A stretch of DNA of 64,000 nt from a bacterium (GCA_029565685.1 JAKQNR010000001.1:131710-195709), one strand, 5' to 3'; positions 43,575 through 52,626 are shown, numbered from the stretch's first letter. Notes: generated from the sequence alone by a model not told the origin. Made by a program: numbers and translations.

Positions 43575-45683
43575 CTAAGGCAGTCTATTCAAACCTTCCC
43601 AGCGTACGCTCCATCGGCCGTTTTTAGGAAAGCCGGGCGCGTAATCGTTGGGACCGCCATCCCAACCGGCAGCCATCATGGCCACTGCCGCCAACAGGCC
43701 GCCGTTGCCCGGCAGGTAGACCGGCAGATTTGCCTGCTGATAATTATGGCCGTTTTTTAAATAGCGGTTTTTCTTCGCAGGCATCATGAGCGCTTGGATG
43801 GCCAGCTCCGGCTCGCCCAACCGAGCTGCGGTCATGGCTGCCAGAGGAAAATCCCAGCCCCAGGTGGACGGCCAGTCCCAATCTCGCATCACCGCATGCA
43901 GAGTGCGCCGCATGATCTCCGGGTCCACTCCTGGTCCTGGCAGCATGCCCAATCCGGCCAGCAGGGTGGGATGATCGCGGCGCCTCGATGGATTGGTAAA
44001 TGTGCCGGTATCCCCTTCGGCGTTCAAATAAAGCCCATCCTTGACCGGCGGATCGGCCAACCCGGTCAATACTTTTTCCCAGGCCGGTTCTGCAGGTAGG
44101 TTCAATCTCTGGCGCCAGTGCAGCGCTGTCTGTAAAGCAAAGCGCCAATAGGTCAGTTCAAACGGTGGATTCCTGGTCGAATCAGGTCTGTGCTTTTCCT
44201 GTGCTGGGATCATAGGAGGACCAAGGACATAACGGCTGATGGAAGTGTCCTCAACAGCAAAAGAAGCTAAAAAATCCGCTGTAGCAAACACCAGGTCCTG
44301 ATATTTTTTCAGCGTTTCTCGTTTGGGATGCAGCCGGTAGAGCAGTTCCGCGTAATAAATGGGATGGGGCTGCTGCCAGATCAGAAACACGCCTACGGTC
44401 GATGGGCTTTCCCTGCCATCCGGTCCGACCATTTTTGGCCATCGGGCGCCGCGGTAGCCTTGCCGCTCCGCTTCGGCGCGCGCAGCCGGCAACAGTGACT
44501 GATACCAGGCCATGCTTTTTTCCAGCAATTCTGGTCTGCCCCACAGGGCAAAGTGCACTGCATGCCACCAATGCATCTCGAGATGAAATTTTCCATACCA
44601 CGAATTGCAGGTCAATCCGGTCTCGGCCGGCGGCTGTGATCCGGCACATTGGATGCGGGTCAAATATTGCGACAGCACCACCCGCCGCTCCAGCTCAAAG
44701 GCTAAAGAATCCCGGCAGGCGGAAAAATCAACCGCGCCGCCGGAAGACCAGTAGGCTTTCCACTTTCTCCGTGCCCGGCGAAATACCGCAGCGGATTCTT
44801 TGACGGCGGAGACAGGATCTGGGGAGAAGGTGCAGACGAAATCCAATTGATGGCGGCCCGCTGCCTGAATAAACAGCATGTGCTTTTCCGTTGAGAGGAA
44901 CTGCGCCGGCGCATCACAATCGACTCCGGCATAGTACCAGGTGGCGTCAAGCCGGCGCTGCAGCCGCAGACGCTGATAAGTCTGTTCCAGAATTCGAGTT
45001 TCATGCCGGTCGGGCTGCTGGTAATCGGCGCATCCTGGACCGAAAGTCGCAGCCGCATAGGGAAAGTGCAAAAGGATGCGCAAACGCCGGTCCGCCAACA
45101 ACCGGGAGTGCACCTGCACGGCGATGCAGTCCTGCTCCGGATCACAAGCCACGGCCACCTGAACGGTTTCCCCGTCAAATCGAAATTCGCTGGTCAGCGT
45201 GCCGGACCACAGATCCAGCGACTGGTGAATTGCATCGAGATCTGCAACCACAGCGGCGCGGCCGTCTCGATGGCGCAGATCAAAACCGATGCGACCCAGG
45301 TGCAGACGATGGGGATTGGCGCGCAGCCATTGCGCGGCCGGGTTGTTTACCCTGGCAGCGTATTGAACCTCGCGACCGTAGGTGTTCATCGTCTGATAGG
45401 CCTCATCAAGACGATGAACGATGCTGTCCGGCGCAGTGTGCCAGCCCCATTGCGCCAGCGTCGCCAGGGGGATGGTGGCCTCGTACAGCTCTGGAAAGGT
45501 CTGCAGTCCGGTGGCATCAGCGGTAAAGACGAATTCGCCGTTGCCCACAGACAGGGGCGACCAGAGATCCATGGTCTCGTTGACGGGATTATGACGGCTG
45601 ACGAGGGACTGACGATCGATCCGTTCCGCAACGGCTATCTGCGAGCTGAGAAGCAGGGGAATGATCAGGGCGTGTACTCGCAT
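43575..45683 (-). CDS. Secreted six-hairpin glycosidase, GH65-like
   Basis: A 702-residue exported protein (signal ending SSQIAVAE). Its N-terminal beta-sandwich starts LVSRHNPVNETMDLWSPLSV with SVGNGEFVFTADATGLQTFP. The (alpha/alpha)6 barrel contains CNSWYGKFHLEMHWWHAVHF, the GH65-like signature, then GPMIP-type loops, PPFELTYWRFALQTALHWRQ and STWGWDFPLAAMTAARLGEP. The Glu in KFHLEMHWWH is a catalytic candidate. GH65 and related enzymes act on alpha-linked disaccharides or fucosides/rhamnosides, so the substrate stays open. ATG has AAGGA about 10 nt upstream. It is followed by the FAD oxidoreductase gene; the two probably share a transcript. Confidence 0.65.
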   Translation of the reverse strand: MRVHALIIPLLLSSQIAVAERIDRQSLVSRHNPVNETMDLWSPLSVGNGEFVFTADATGLQTFPELYEATIPLATLAQWGWHTAPDSIVHRLDEAYQTMNTYGREVQYAARVNNPAAQWLRANPHRLHLGRIGFDLRHRDGRAAVVADLDAIHQSLDLWSGTLTSEFRFDGETVQVAVACDPEQDCIAVQVHSRLLADRRLRILLHFPYAAATFGPGCADYQQPDRHETRILEQTYQRLRLQRRLDATWYYAGVDCDAPAQFLSTEKHMLFIQAAGRHQLDFVCTFSPDPVSAVKESAAVFRRARRKWKAYWSSGGAVDFSACRDSLAFELERRVVLSQYLTRIQCAGSQPPAETGLTCNSWYGKFHLEMHWWHAVHFALWGRPELLEKSMAWYQSLLPAARAEAERQGYRGARWPKMVGPDGRESPSTVGVFLIWQQPHPIYYAELLYRLHPKRETLKKYQDLVFATADFLASFAVEDTSISRYVLGPPMIPAQEKHRPDSTRNPPFELTYWRFALQTALHWRQRLNLPAEPAWEKVLTGLADPPVKDGLYLNAEGDTGTFTNPSRRRDHPTLLAGLGMLPGPGVDPEIMRRTLHAVMRDWDWPSTWGWDFPLAAMTAARLGEPELAIQALMMPAKKNRYLKNGHNYQQANLPVYLPGNGGLLAAVAMMAAGWDGGPNDYAPGFPKNGRWSVRWEGLNRLP

Positions 45684-45811
45684 GGCGGCAAGTCCTTGAC
45701 AAAATCAAAAAGCTCGGAAAAACAGGTGTTGCCGCCGCGGTCCACCCTTCCCCAGCCGGGGCGCACAGCGGTTGTCGCCCATTCTTCCGCGAAAATCGAG
45801 ATCTTTGCGGG

Positions 45812-46522
45812 CTAAAGAACGCGCAGCTTGATGTTCCGGTAACTGACCTGACGGCCGTGATCCTGTAAAAAGAGGTGGCCTTGCCGGCGGCTGCAAAAAT
45901 CCTTCACCGCCCTGAACTTGCTCTTTTCAAAAGCCTGGCGGAATTTTTTACTGTCGCGGTCGAATTCCAACACCTTTTTGCCGTTGAGCCAGTGTTCGAT
46001 ATGATTGCCTTGGACGACCAGACGAACCTGATTCCACTCTCCGATGGGTTTCGGCGTTGTATTTTTTGCTGGAAGCAGATCGTACAGCGAGGCAAATCGG
46101 CGATTGCCGTTTCGGCCCAGTTTAGCGTCCGGGTTCACCTCGTCGTCCAGAACCTGATATTCGAATCCGACGCTGCATGCCGGCTGAATAAAATACTTGA
46201 TGCCGCTGTTGGCGCCGCGGGTTAATTTCACCTCCAGGGTCAGTTCAAAATTGACGAACGTGTCACGGGTGATGATATCGCACCCCTGCTCATGGCCGCC
46301 GAGAACGGTCAGAGCACCGTCCTGCACCTGCCACATGCCTTCGCGCAGACTGTCTCCGGCCAGCGTCATCCAGCCGGTAAAATCCACGCCGTTGAACAGG
46401 AGCCTCCAACCCTGTTGCTTCTCTTCATCGGTCAGTCGGTTGACGTCCGCCGGCCGGACCTTAGCCGCAGACACGACCAGTGACGCAACTATGAGCGCAC
46501 CGGCTAGTTTCATTCTTTTCAT
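45812..46522 (-). CDS. DUF1080 (3-keto-disaccharide hydrolase family) protein
   Basis: A 236-residue secreted protein with one DUF1080 domain: GWRLLFNGVDFTGWMTLAGD, LEVKLTRGANSGIKYFIQPA and GFEYQVLDDEVNPDAKLGRN, ending RQVSYRNIKLRVL. It is a paralogue of the protein at 26176 but of another subgroup. In known pathways DUF1080 enzymes act after a Gfo/Idh/MocA dehydrogenase has made a 3-keto glycoside; one such gene lies 134 nt upstream. Three ATGs are close together (46543, 46522, 46513). The middle one is chosen for its GGAAGG and complete signal peptide (LAGALIVASLVVSAA). Confidence 0.87.
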   Translation of the reverse strand: MKRMKLAGALIVASLVVSAAKVRPADVNRLTDEEKQQGWRLLFNGVDFTGWMTLAGDSLREGMWQVQDGALTVLGGHEQGCDIITRDTFVNFELTLEVKLTRGANSGIKYFIQPACSVGFEYQVLDDEVNPDAKLGRNGNRRFASLYDLLPAKNTTPKPIGEWNQVRLVVQGNHIEHWLNGKKVLEFDRDSKKFRQAFEKSKFRAVKDFCSRRQGHLFLQDHGRQVSYRNIKLRVL

Positions 46523-46599
46523 TCTTTCAGCCTTCCGTTTCATAGTTTTTTCTGAGGTATCTCTTCCATCGCACGGATGCGCCAAGCGGGCTTCCCAAA

Positions 46600-46627
46600 A
46601 CACACAAGGGCACGAAGAACCGTGCCC
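46600..46627 (-). terminator. Weak hairpin terminator after oxidoreductase gene
   Basis: A perfect seven-base stem (GGGCACG / CGTGCCC, six-base loop) is followed on the minus strand by a T-rich but interrupted tail (TTGTGTGTTTT). It lies 30 nt after the stop of the upstream Gfo/Idh/MocA gene and may only attenuate read-through into the DUF1080 gene. Confidence 0.45.
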
Positions 46628-46656
46628 CTGCCCTGCGTTGAAATCCTGCGAAGGCC

Positions 46657-48129
46657 TTAAACGTTCTTCGGAATGACAAAAGGTTTGCGGTATTTTTTCC
46701 TCGACAGATATTTGTTGGCCTTGCGGGCAAAAGGACCGACGCACCGTTCTTTATCCGCATCCCAGGCCAGCCAGGGACCAAGGGTCAACGGCTGTTTTTT
46801 CAAATCCACTTCGTTGCGCAGCAGGTGTTCGATGACGCTCTCCACCGCTGCCTGCGCTTCGCTCCCCGAGTCCTTGACTGCAGCCTTGATCTCGTCTACA
46901 TCTCCATTGCGGCCGATTCGATGGGAGATGTTAGCCAAGTGGCACAGGGCTGAGGTGATATGTCCCTGTTCGATCTCCCCCCGCAAATCTTGCACTCTAC
47001 GGCTGCGCACCGCATCGATGAAATTGGCTTGATGCTGGCCGCCGCCGTCGCCGGGGAATTGTTTGATCCGTTTTTTATTGTTATCGTAAACCGAACCGCC
47101 GCCGCGTCCGCCGACAAAATAACCGCCCTCGCACTGCAGTACATTGCCGTCGCGAGTGCCTCGCAGGTGATCCATCGCGCGTTGTCCTTTAGCGCGATAA
47201 AGATTGCGCACCTGAACGATCACCGGCGTGTCGCCGTAATCCAGAACGGTCAGGTGGGTGTTGGGGGTTTCGCCGTCATCGTCAAAGACAAAACGGCCGC
47301 CGAGGCTCCACACCCGTTTCGGATATTGATTGAGATTCAGGGCGAAACGACAGTCGTCGATCTGATGAATGCCGATGTTGGCCATCTCACCATCGCCGTA
47401 CTCCCAGAACCAGTGCCAATCGTAATGCAGCCGTCGGCGCATCAAGGGCTGCATCTTGGCCGGGCCGGTCCACAGGTTATAGTCCACCGACGCAGGGATC
47501 GGTTGTGGTTGCGTCACCCGGCCGATGGAGGTGCGTTCCTTGTACCATACGCCGTGCGCATAGAGTATTTTTCCGATGTGGCCCTGACGGATGAACTCGA
47601 TCGCTTCGCGAAAACCGGTGTCCGAACGGTTTTGGGTGCCGGCCTGAACGATGCGGTTATACTTGCGCGCTGCTTCCACCAGCTTACGGCCTTCCCACAC
47701 GGTGTGGGAAACCGGCTTTTCCACATATACGTCTTTGCCGGCCTGGCAGGCCCAGATGGCGGCCAGCGAATGCCAATGATTGGGCGTAGCGATGACCACC
47801 GCGTCGACCTGCGGATCGTCTAATAGCCGGCGCAGATCCTGATAAGCGGCAACCGATTCCTTCCGGCTGCTGAATTTGTCTGTTTCACGGTGCAGGATAT
47901 CCAGATCAGCGTCGCAAAGGGCCACCACCCGCACGCCGGGGATCTTGTAGAATTCTTCGATATGTTGCGCACCCTTGGAGCGGATGCCGATAATCCCTAC
48001 GCGGACATCCCCATTAGCGCCGATAATCTGTCGGTACCGCGACGCAGCGAAAACCGAACGAGATGCCATCAACGCGCCACCAACCCCTGCGGATTTGCGC
48101 AAAAAATCCCTTCTGCTGATCAAATTCAT
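46657..48129 (-). CDS. Tat-exported Gfo/Idh/MocA oxidoreductase
   Basis: A 490-residue protein with a twin-arginine signal (SRRDFLRKSAGVGGALMASR). The nucleotide-binding loop is atypical (RVGIIGIRSKGAQHIE, where the second and third glycines of GxGxxG are displaced). Other motifs fit: VVALCDADLDI, VVIATPNHWHSLAAIWACQA, catalytic region VYVEKPVSHTVWEG, and GDGEMANIGIHQIDDCRFAL. It ends KPFVIPKNV. Predicted to oxidise a sugar or glycoside outside the cytoplasm. A DUF1080 gene follows, a pairing that supports oxidation-assisted glycoside cleavage. The ATG at 48129 has a weak ribosome binding site; a good sigma70-type promoter lies 45 nt upstream. Confidence 0.9.
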   Translation of the reverse strand: MNLISRRDFLRKSAGVGGALMASRSVFAASRYRQIIGANGDVRVGIIGIRSKGAQHIEEFYKIPGVRVVALCDADLDILHRETDKFSSRKESVAAYQDLRRLLDDPQVDAVVIATPNHWHSLAAIWACQAGKDVYVEKPVSHTVWEGRKLVEAARKYNRIVQAGTQNRSDTGFREAIEFIRQGHIGKILYAHGVWYKERTSIGRVTQPQPIPASVDYNLWTGPAKMQPLMRRRLHYDWHWFWEYGDGEMANIGIHQIDDCRFALNLNQYPKRVWSLGGRFVFDDDGETPNTHLTVLDYGDTPVIVQVRNLYRAKGQRAMDHLRGTRDGNVLQCEGGYFVGGRGGGSVYDNNKKRIKQFPGDGGGQHQANFIDAVRSRRVQDLRGEIEQGHITSALCHLANISHRIGRNGDVDEIKAAVKDSGSEAQAAVESVIEHLLRNEVDLKKQPLTLGPWLAWDADKERCVGPFARKANKYLSRKKYRKPFVIPKNV

Positions 48130-48173
48130 GAGACCCACTTTCGTTTTATCCTTTGGGCTGCAACGTGACAATG

Positions 48174-48202
48174 AATATAAAAATTATCCCATAGCGATGC
48201 AA
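48174..48202 (-). promoter_or_regulatory. Sigma70-type promoter of the 46-48 kb operon
   Basis: On the minus strand TTGCAT and TATATT are separated by 17 bases, 45 nt before the oxidoreductase ATG. It is identical in both hexamers and spacing to the promoter at 9063-9091. Confidence 0.65.
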
Positions 48203-48235
48203 GTCTGATTTTTTCACAAATACCTGACCACCGGC

Positions 48236-49615
48236 TTACAGGACCTGATATCCGGGACGATAGGTTTTTGTTAAAAACGCATTGGCTTCCGGCAGATTGG
48301 TAAAACGCCGCTGTTCACCGTCCCACTCTAGTTTTCTCTGCATGCGCAAGGCGATATTGCCGAGCAACACCACCGCGGTCACCAGGGCGGCGAACTCAAA
48401 GTTGGCGCCGGCGGGATCGCCGCCCTTGCACGCTGCAATGAACTCTTTATGATGCCCGATCGAACGCGGCAGGACTTCGGCGGGTTTGGGAAATTCCTTA
48501 TGGCGCTCTTCCGGGATAATGCGGTTGCTCAACATTTTGCCCGAGTCGCCGACATAGAGCGTATCGTTGTACTCGACCTTGCGGCCCGGTTCCAGTTCCA
48601 TGGGCATAGTCGGGCGGATCATGCCGTCATACCATGTCAAGGTCACAGGCGGCTGCTCCGGCCCGCGCGCAGGGAATTCATATTTGACCACAGAGACCAG
48701 GGGGAAGGTTTCCTCATGCCATTCGGTCGAACTGGCCTCCACGCTGATCGGGTGCGCCAGATCCAACGCTTTAAAAATCGGATGAAACGCATGGCAGCCC
48801 ATGTCGCCGAGCGCTCCGGTGCCGAAATCGAGCCAACCGCGCCAGCGGAACGGATGATAGACGTAATGGTAGGGACGATCCGGAGCTACGCCGAGCCACA
48901 GTTGCCAATCCAACCCTTTGGGCACCGGCATGACAGCCGTAGGCCGGGCGATAGCCTGCGGCCAGACGCCGCCGCCGCGGGGTCGATCGCACCACTGATG
49001 CACCTCCCGCACTTTTCCAATGGCCCCGGCCATGAGATACTCTTTCAGCACACGCCAGCCTTCTCCTGCCTGGCCGGCGTTGCCCATCTGCGTGGCCACC
49101 TTCATCTCCCGCGCCACCCGGGCCATCTCAAAGGCCTCCGCCACCGTATGGGTCAGCGGCTTTTCACAATAGACGTGTTTGCCCATGCGCATCGCCATCA
49201 AAGAGATCGGCGCATGCATGAAATCCGGGGTGGCGACAATCACTGCATCAAAGTTCTTCGCCTCCTGCTCCAACATGATCCGGTAGTCCTTGTAGCGCTT
49301 GGCTTTGGGATACTCTTTAAAGGTGCGCTCGGCGTATTTGTAATCCACATCGCACAGCGCCACGATGTTCTGTCCTTCTTTGGCAAAGCTGGTCAGATCC
49401 GCATGGCCCATGCCGCCGACGCCGACCGCGGCAAAGTTGAGCCGGTCGCTGGGCGCCACATAGCCCGGGCCGCCCAGCACCTCCCGCGGAACAACCGTAA
49501 CGCTCTTGCTATGACCGCAGCCTGTGGTGAACGCCGCCAAGGCGGTCGCGGCAGCGCCGATGAATTGACGGCGGTCCATGGACAGCGCGCGGTCTTTTTT
49601 TTCCTTCTCTTTCAT
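48236..49615 (-). CDS. Tat-exported Gfo/Idh/MocA oxidoreductase
   Basis: A 459-residue protein with a twin-arginine signal (DRRQFIGAAATALAAFTTGC) that also ends in a lipobox-like cysteine. It has a Rossmann fold (FAAVGVGGMGHADL, IVALCDVDYKYAERTF), AVIVATPDFMHAPISLMAMR, the catalytic-lysine motif VYCEKPLTHTVAEAF and the second-domain segment GTGALGDMGCHAFHPIFKAL. It belongs to the large subgroup common in Planctomycetes and KSB1. Predicted to act on sugars outside the cytoplasm. The ATG at 49615 follows AGGAGAAAAGG. It has its own promoter, and the next gene downstream has another, so it is probably monocistronic. Confidence 0.9.
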   Translation of the reverse strand: MKEKEKKDRALSMDRRQFIGAAATALAAFTTGCGHSKSVTVVPREVLGGPGYVAPSDRLNFAAVGVGGMGHADLTSFAKEGQNIVALCDVDYKYAERTFKEYPKAKRYKDYRIMLEQEAKNFDAVIVATPDFMHAPISLMAMRMGKHVYCEKPLTHTVAEAFEMARVAREMKVATQMGNAGQAGEGWRVLKEYLMAGAIGKVREVHQWCDRPRGGGVWPQAIARPTAVMPVPKGLDWQLWLGVAPDRPYHYVYHPFRWRGWLDFGTGALGDMGCHAFHPIFKALDLAHPISVEASSTEWHEETFPLVSVVKYEFPARGPEQPPVTLTWYDGMIRPTMPMELEPGRKVEYNDTLYVGDSGKMLSNRIIPEERHKEFPKPAEVLPRSIGHHKEFIAACKGGDPAGANFEFAALVTAVVLLGNIALRMQRKLEWDGEQRRFTNLPEANAFLTKTYRPGYQVL

Positions 49616-49654
49616 AACCTTTTCTCCTCGCAATTAGGGAATCAGGTGATGCTC

Positions 49655-49683
49655 AAGATATCACATTCTCGCGTGTCAGGCAA
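49655..49683 (-). promoter_or_regulatory. Sigma70-type promoter of a Gfo/Idh/MocA gene
   Basis: On the minus strand TTGCCT and TATCTT are separated by 17 bases, with a 40-nt distance to the ATG at 49615. Confidence 0.55.
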
Positions 49684-49738
49684 GTCTTTTTATTCTCTGC
49701 GCGCCGCACTTTTGCAGCCATCTCGGCTGCCTGCATAC

Positions 49739-51907
49739 TCAACGCAACAGGGTCATTTTTCTGCATTGCCGGAAAGACGGCGTCTCCACCTGATAGAAAT
49801 AAAGTCCGGAGCCCAGCGAGCGGCCGTCGACGGTAAAACGGTGGACGCCTGCGGACAGCGTGCCGCTGAAAATCAATCGCACCTCTCTGCCGGTCGCATC
49901 GTGCAACCGCACGCGCACCGGTTCTGTCTGCGACAGCGAAAAGACGAAGGTCGTGGAGGCGTTGAAGGGATTGGGATGGTTCTGCTCCAGCCCGTAGCGG
50001 ACGACGGAATGGTCCTGCCGGTGCGCCACATCAACGGTGAGTGCAAAATCATCGAGCCGGCGAGGTCTGATCTGCCAACCGTCGGCAGTTGTATAATCCA
50101 GAACACCGGTCACCGTATAAAAACCCAAGGGCGCCGGGGAACCGGCGATGTCCGTGCTGAGGTCGATGAAGACCTGTACGGTATCCTGTCCGTCGGTCAT
50201 TTTCACCAGACCATCCTGTCCCGCAGCGGGCCAGCTGGAGGGGTCGATCAACGTCAATCCGTTGATTCGAATCAGCAAGGATTCCTTCGTCTTCACCCAC
50301 TCGGCTTTTCTCAGCGCCGTTTTGATCAGCGGCACATCGGCGGCGATGATTTGCACACTGCCGGGGATAAGGACCAGATCGGTCAATCCATTCAGCGTAT
50401 CGATATGACCGCTGACAAAAACGCGTTGGCCCGGCTGCAACGAAACCGCCAGAGCGCGGCTGGAGGCGTGCAATCCGCTGTGTTCGTCCTGCAGATAAAA
50501 ATCCGTCAGACCGCGGCGGCCGTAATTCTGCGTGCTCACCACGCCCTCCACGGTCACTGGTTGTCCTAAACGGTCCGGCACGCCGTCGGCGTCGGCATCC
50601 TCCCTGGCCTGTGCGATGGAGAGAAGCGGCGGATGATCATAACGAAGCACAGTGATCGAAGATTCCAGCGTATCATACAGCGCACTGACGCCGTAAACAT
50701 AGGAAGAGTCCTGGAGCGCATGAGTATCGAGAAAAGAAGTCTGATCCGCAGCCACTCGAGCCAGCAGCGACATGCGCATCGGCTGGTCCACGGAGCTGCG
50801 ATAGATCATGAAGCCATGCAGCGATTGCACGTTGGCCGGCCGGCGCTCTTCCTCAGCCGCCGGAATCCTGCCCCGCGTCGAGCCTGCTGCGCAGGCCGAG
50901 ACCGGCGACGCGTCCACGGCGCCTCCGGCGATGCGCTGCACCGTTCCATTGTGGTTGATCCACAAATCGATGAGAAAATTTCCATAACCGCTGTTCTTGG
51001 CCCGCGCATCGATCATCGCGGCAAACGGATGATCCAGGTCCTCGATCAGGTAATTGACGCCGTAGAAGGCGGGCAAATGGTCATCCGTGGAGATGACCGG
51101 ATGCGCGTCCTCCGCACTGCCGCTCAGGGGCTCGATAAAAATGCCCACCCGGCTCAGGCCGGTAAGGCCGCCGAGATCCACCGCAGTCTCCCACTGTGGA
51201 GAGGCATAGGAATCCTGCGAGGTGATGCCGTCGATCCGTGCGACTTCAGTCGAGTCCGCCAAATCATAGATATGGATCCGATAGAGATACGGGCCATGCA
51301 GCACCTGCCAGGCGTAATGGTTGAAATCCAGCTGTTCCAAAGAAGCGTCTTGAAATCCGCTCAGGTCAAAAAGAACCCCATAGCCGCTGTGCAGTCTTTG
51401 AAACCAGCCGCTGACCGGCTTGGTGTTGTGATGAGCGATACGGGTTTGCGGACGCTGCAGGCTCCAGGAGAGATGGACGTTAGGACCAATCGGGTGGGCA
51501 GACAAAGCCATCGGCAGATACTCCCGTCGCTGCAGCAGAAAAGTGACCCACCCCACCTGTCCTTCTCCGAGGGTCACTGTCTGGATCTGGCTGAAATAAC
51601 CCAGGGCTGTGGCGCTCACCTGGTATTCACCGGGCGGCACATCGACGAAAGCAAAGGAACCGCTGTCGTCGCTCATCGTATACCACTCGCCGGCCGACAA
51701 ATGAATCTCTACATTGGATATCGGCGTTCCTAGGCCTGCGTCCAGAACCTTGCCGATGATATAGCCGATATCCGTAATGCCCGCACGGTCTGCTGCCGCC
51801 GACAGGACCGCGGCGGATGGTTTGGCCGGCCCAGGTCGTCCGGCGGCCGCGGCGACCGCCACGCCGGCGGCCCAGCATCCAGCCAGCAGAAGGATTATTT
51901 TTTTCAT
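49739..51907 (-). CDS. Large secreted surface protein with T9SS sorting domain
   Basis: A 722-residue secreted protein. After a signal peptide (LLLAGCWAAGVAVAAAA) comes a carboxypeptidase-regulatory-like beta-sandwich (about 45-125, GKVLDAGLGTPISNVEIHLS, PPGEYQVSATALGYFSQIQT). A long beta-rich region follows, then a domain resembling OB-fold DNA/RNA-binding YhcR-type modules (about 480-630; ADADGVPDRLGQPVTVEGVV, FYLQDEHSGLHASSRALAVS), and a FlgD-like sorting domain (EQNHPNPFNASTTFVFSL to CRKMTLLR). It should be carried across the outer membrane by a type IX system encoded elsewhere. Enzymatic activity is not evident. ATG 51907 has GGAG at 7-nt spacing. Confidence 0.8.
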   Translation of the reverse strand: MKKIILLLAGCWAAGVAVAAAAGRPGPAKPSAAVLSAAADRAGITDIGYIIGKVLDAGLGTPISNVEIHLSAGEWYTMSDDSGSFAFVDVPPGEYQVSATALGYFSQIQTVTLGEGQVGWVTFLLQRREYLPMALSAHPIGPNVHLSWSLQRPQTRIAHHNTKPVSGWFQRLHSGYGVLFDLSGFQDASLEQLDFNHYAWQVLHGPYLYRIHIYDLADSTEVARIDGITSQDSYASPQWETAVDLGGLTGLSRVGIFIEPLSGSAEDAHPVISTDDHLPAFYGVNYLIEDLDHPFAAMIDARAKNSGYGNFLIDLWINHNGTVQRIAGGAVDASPVSACAAGSTRGRIPAAEEERRPANVQSLHGFMIYRSSVDQPMRMSLLARVAADQTSFLDTHALQDSSYVYGVSALYDTLESSITVLRYDHPPLLSIAQAREDADADGVPDRLGQPVTVEGVVSTQNYGRRGLTDFYLQDEHSGLHASSRALAVSLQPGQRVFVSGHIDTLNGLTDLVLIPGSVQIIAADVPLIKTALRKAEWVKTKESLLIRINGLTLIDPSSWPAAGQDGLVKMTDGQDTVQVFIDLSTDIAGSPAPLGFYTVTGVLDYTTADGWQIRPRRLDDFALTVDVAHRQDHSVVRYGLEQNHPNPFNASTTFVFSLSQTEPVRVRLHDATGREVRLIFSGTLSAGVHRFTVDGRSLGSGLYFYQVETPSFRQCRKMTLLR

Positions 51908-52035
51908 AAACAGCTCCAATCTATGCCAAGGAAAAAAGACTTTCCAAACGAGACGCAGGAAACATTCGACGCGCGCGGCGGAGTGCCGGTCGAACAACGA
52001 CCTGCCGCCGTGCACGGCCTGTGAGTAAGTAAAGC

Positions 52036-52064
52036 TTGATTGTTTTCTTTATTTTTCGTAACTT
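52036..52064 (+). promoter_or_regulatory. Possible promoter of the zinc-ribbon gene
   Basis: TTGATT and TAACTT are separated by 17 bases, 34 nt before the ATG at 52099. The -10 element is weak. Confidence 0.35.
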
Positions 52065-52098
52065 GTTGTACGAAATTGCCTATCATAAAGGAAAACCG

Positions 52099-52536
52099 AT
52101 GCCTGAAGCTAAAAAACCAGAAATCGGCGCTGAAATTGAAGCGCTGTGCCCCAAATGCAAGGGGGCGACCGTTCATGTCATCGAGGTGATCAAAACCCCT
52201 GAACTCATGAAGGTGATGTGCAAAACCTGCTTGAATTCGCATCGCTTCCGTCCGCCCAAGGGAGGCGCGACAAAAACTTTAAAAACTCCAAAGGCGAAAA
52301 AACCTAAACTCGATCCCCAGACCAGAGAAGAGCGGAAATGGAACCGGCTGCTCGAGCATGCGGATAAGGAAAAAGCGGTTTCCTACAGCATGAATTCATC
52401 CTTTACGGAAAACGACGTGATCGATCACACCAAATTCGGCGTCGGTGTGGTTGTCAAGATATTGGATCACGGAAAAATTACCGTGATTTTTCAAGATGGT
52501 TTGCGGAATATGGTGCAGAATTTTAAAACCCGCTGA
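52099..52536 (+). CDS. Zinc-ribbon protein with C-terminal Tudor/CarD-like fold
   Basis: A 145-residue basic protein. The N-terminal half has two CxxC pairs (ALCPKCKG and VMCKTCLNSH), a probable zinc ribbon. A Lys/Pro/Thr-rich linker follows (GATKTLKTPKAKKPKLDPQT). The C-terminal 45 residues (NDVIDHTKFGVGVVVKILDH, then ITVIFQDGLRNMVQNF) resemble the small barrel at the C-terminus of PcrA/UvrD helicases and in CarD-type proteins, which contact RNA polymerase. This suggests a nucleic-acid or polymerase-associated factor, which is inference. ATG has AAAGGA at 7-nt spacing. A strong bidirectional terminator follows. Confidence 0.65.
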   Translation: MPEAKKPEIGAEIEALCPKCKGATVHVIEVIKTPELMKVMCKTCLNSHRFRPPKGGATKTLKTPKAKKPKLDPQTREERKWNRLLEHADKEKAVSYSMNSSFTENDVIDHTKFGVGVVVKILDHGKITVIFQDGLRNMVQNFKTR

Positions 52537-52551
52537 AACCGGAAATCCTGT

Positions 52552-52592
52552 AAAAAAAAGGCCGTGAGCGAACGCTTGCGGCCTTTTTTTTT
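52552..52592. terminator. Strong bidirectional terminator
   Basis: A run of eight A, a stem of 11 pairs (GGCCGTGAGCG / CGCTTGCGGCC with G-T pairs, two-base loop) and a run of T lie between convergent genes. It serves both the zinc-ribbon gene and the acyl-CoA synthetase gene. Confidence 0.9.
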
Positions 52593-52626
52593 CAAATACC
52601 GGCCGTTCGGCTCGGCGATAGAGAGC

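Noticed and set aside
46620-46680. TGTCATTCCGAAGAACG stretch resembling widespread interspersed repeats
   Set aside because: It encodes the conserved C-terminal FVIPKNV of the oxidoreductase at 46657, so coding constraint explains it.
49714-49730. GCAGCC/GGCTGC hairpin after the surface-protein gene as a terminator
   Set aside because: The stem is only six base pairs and is not followed by a T tract on the minus strand.
48449-50569. Long plus-strand open frame spanning two minus-strand genes
   Set aside because: It crosses the gap and promoter between two well-supported genes and shows no protein family features.
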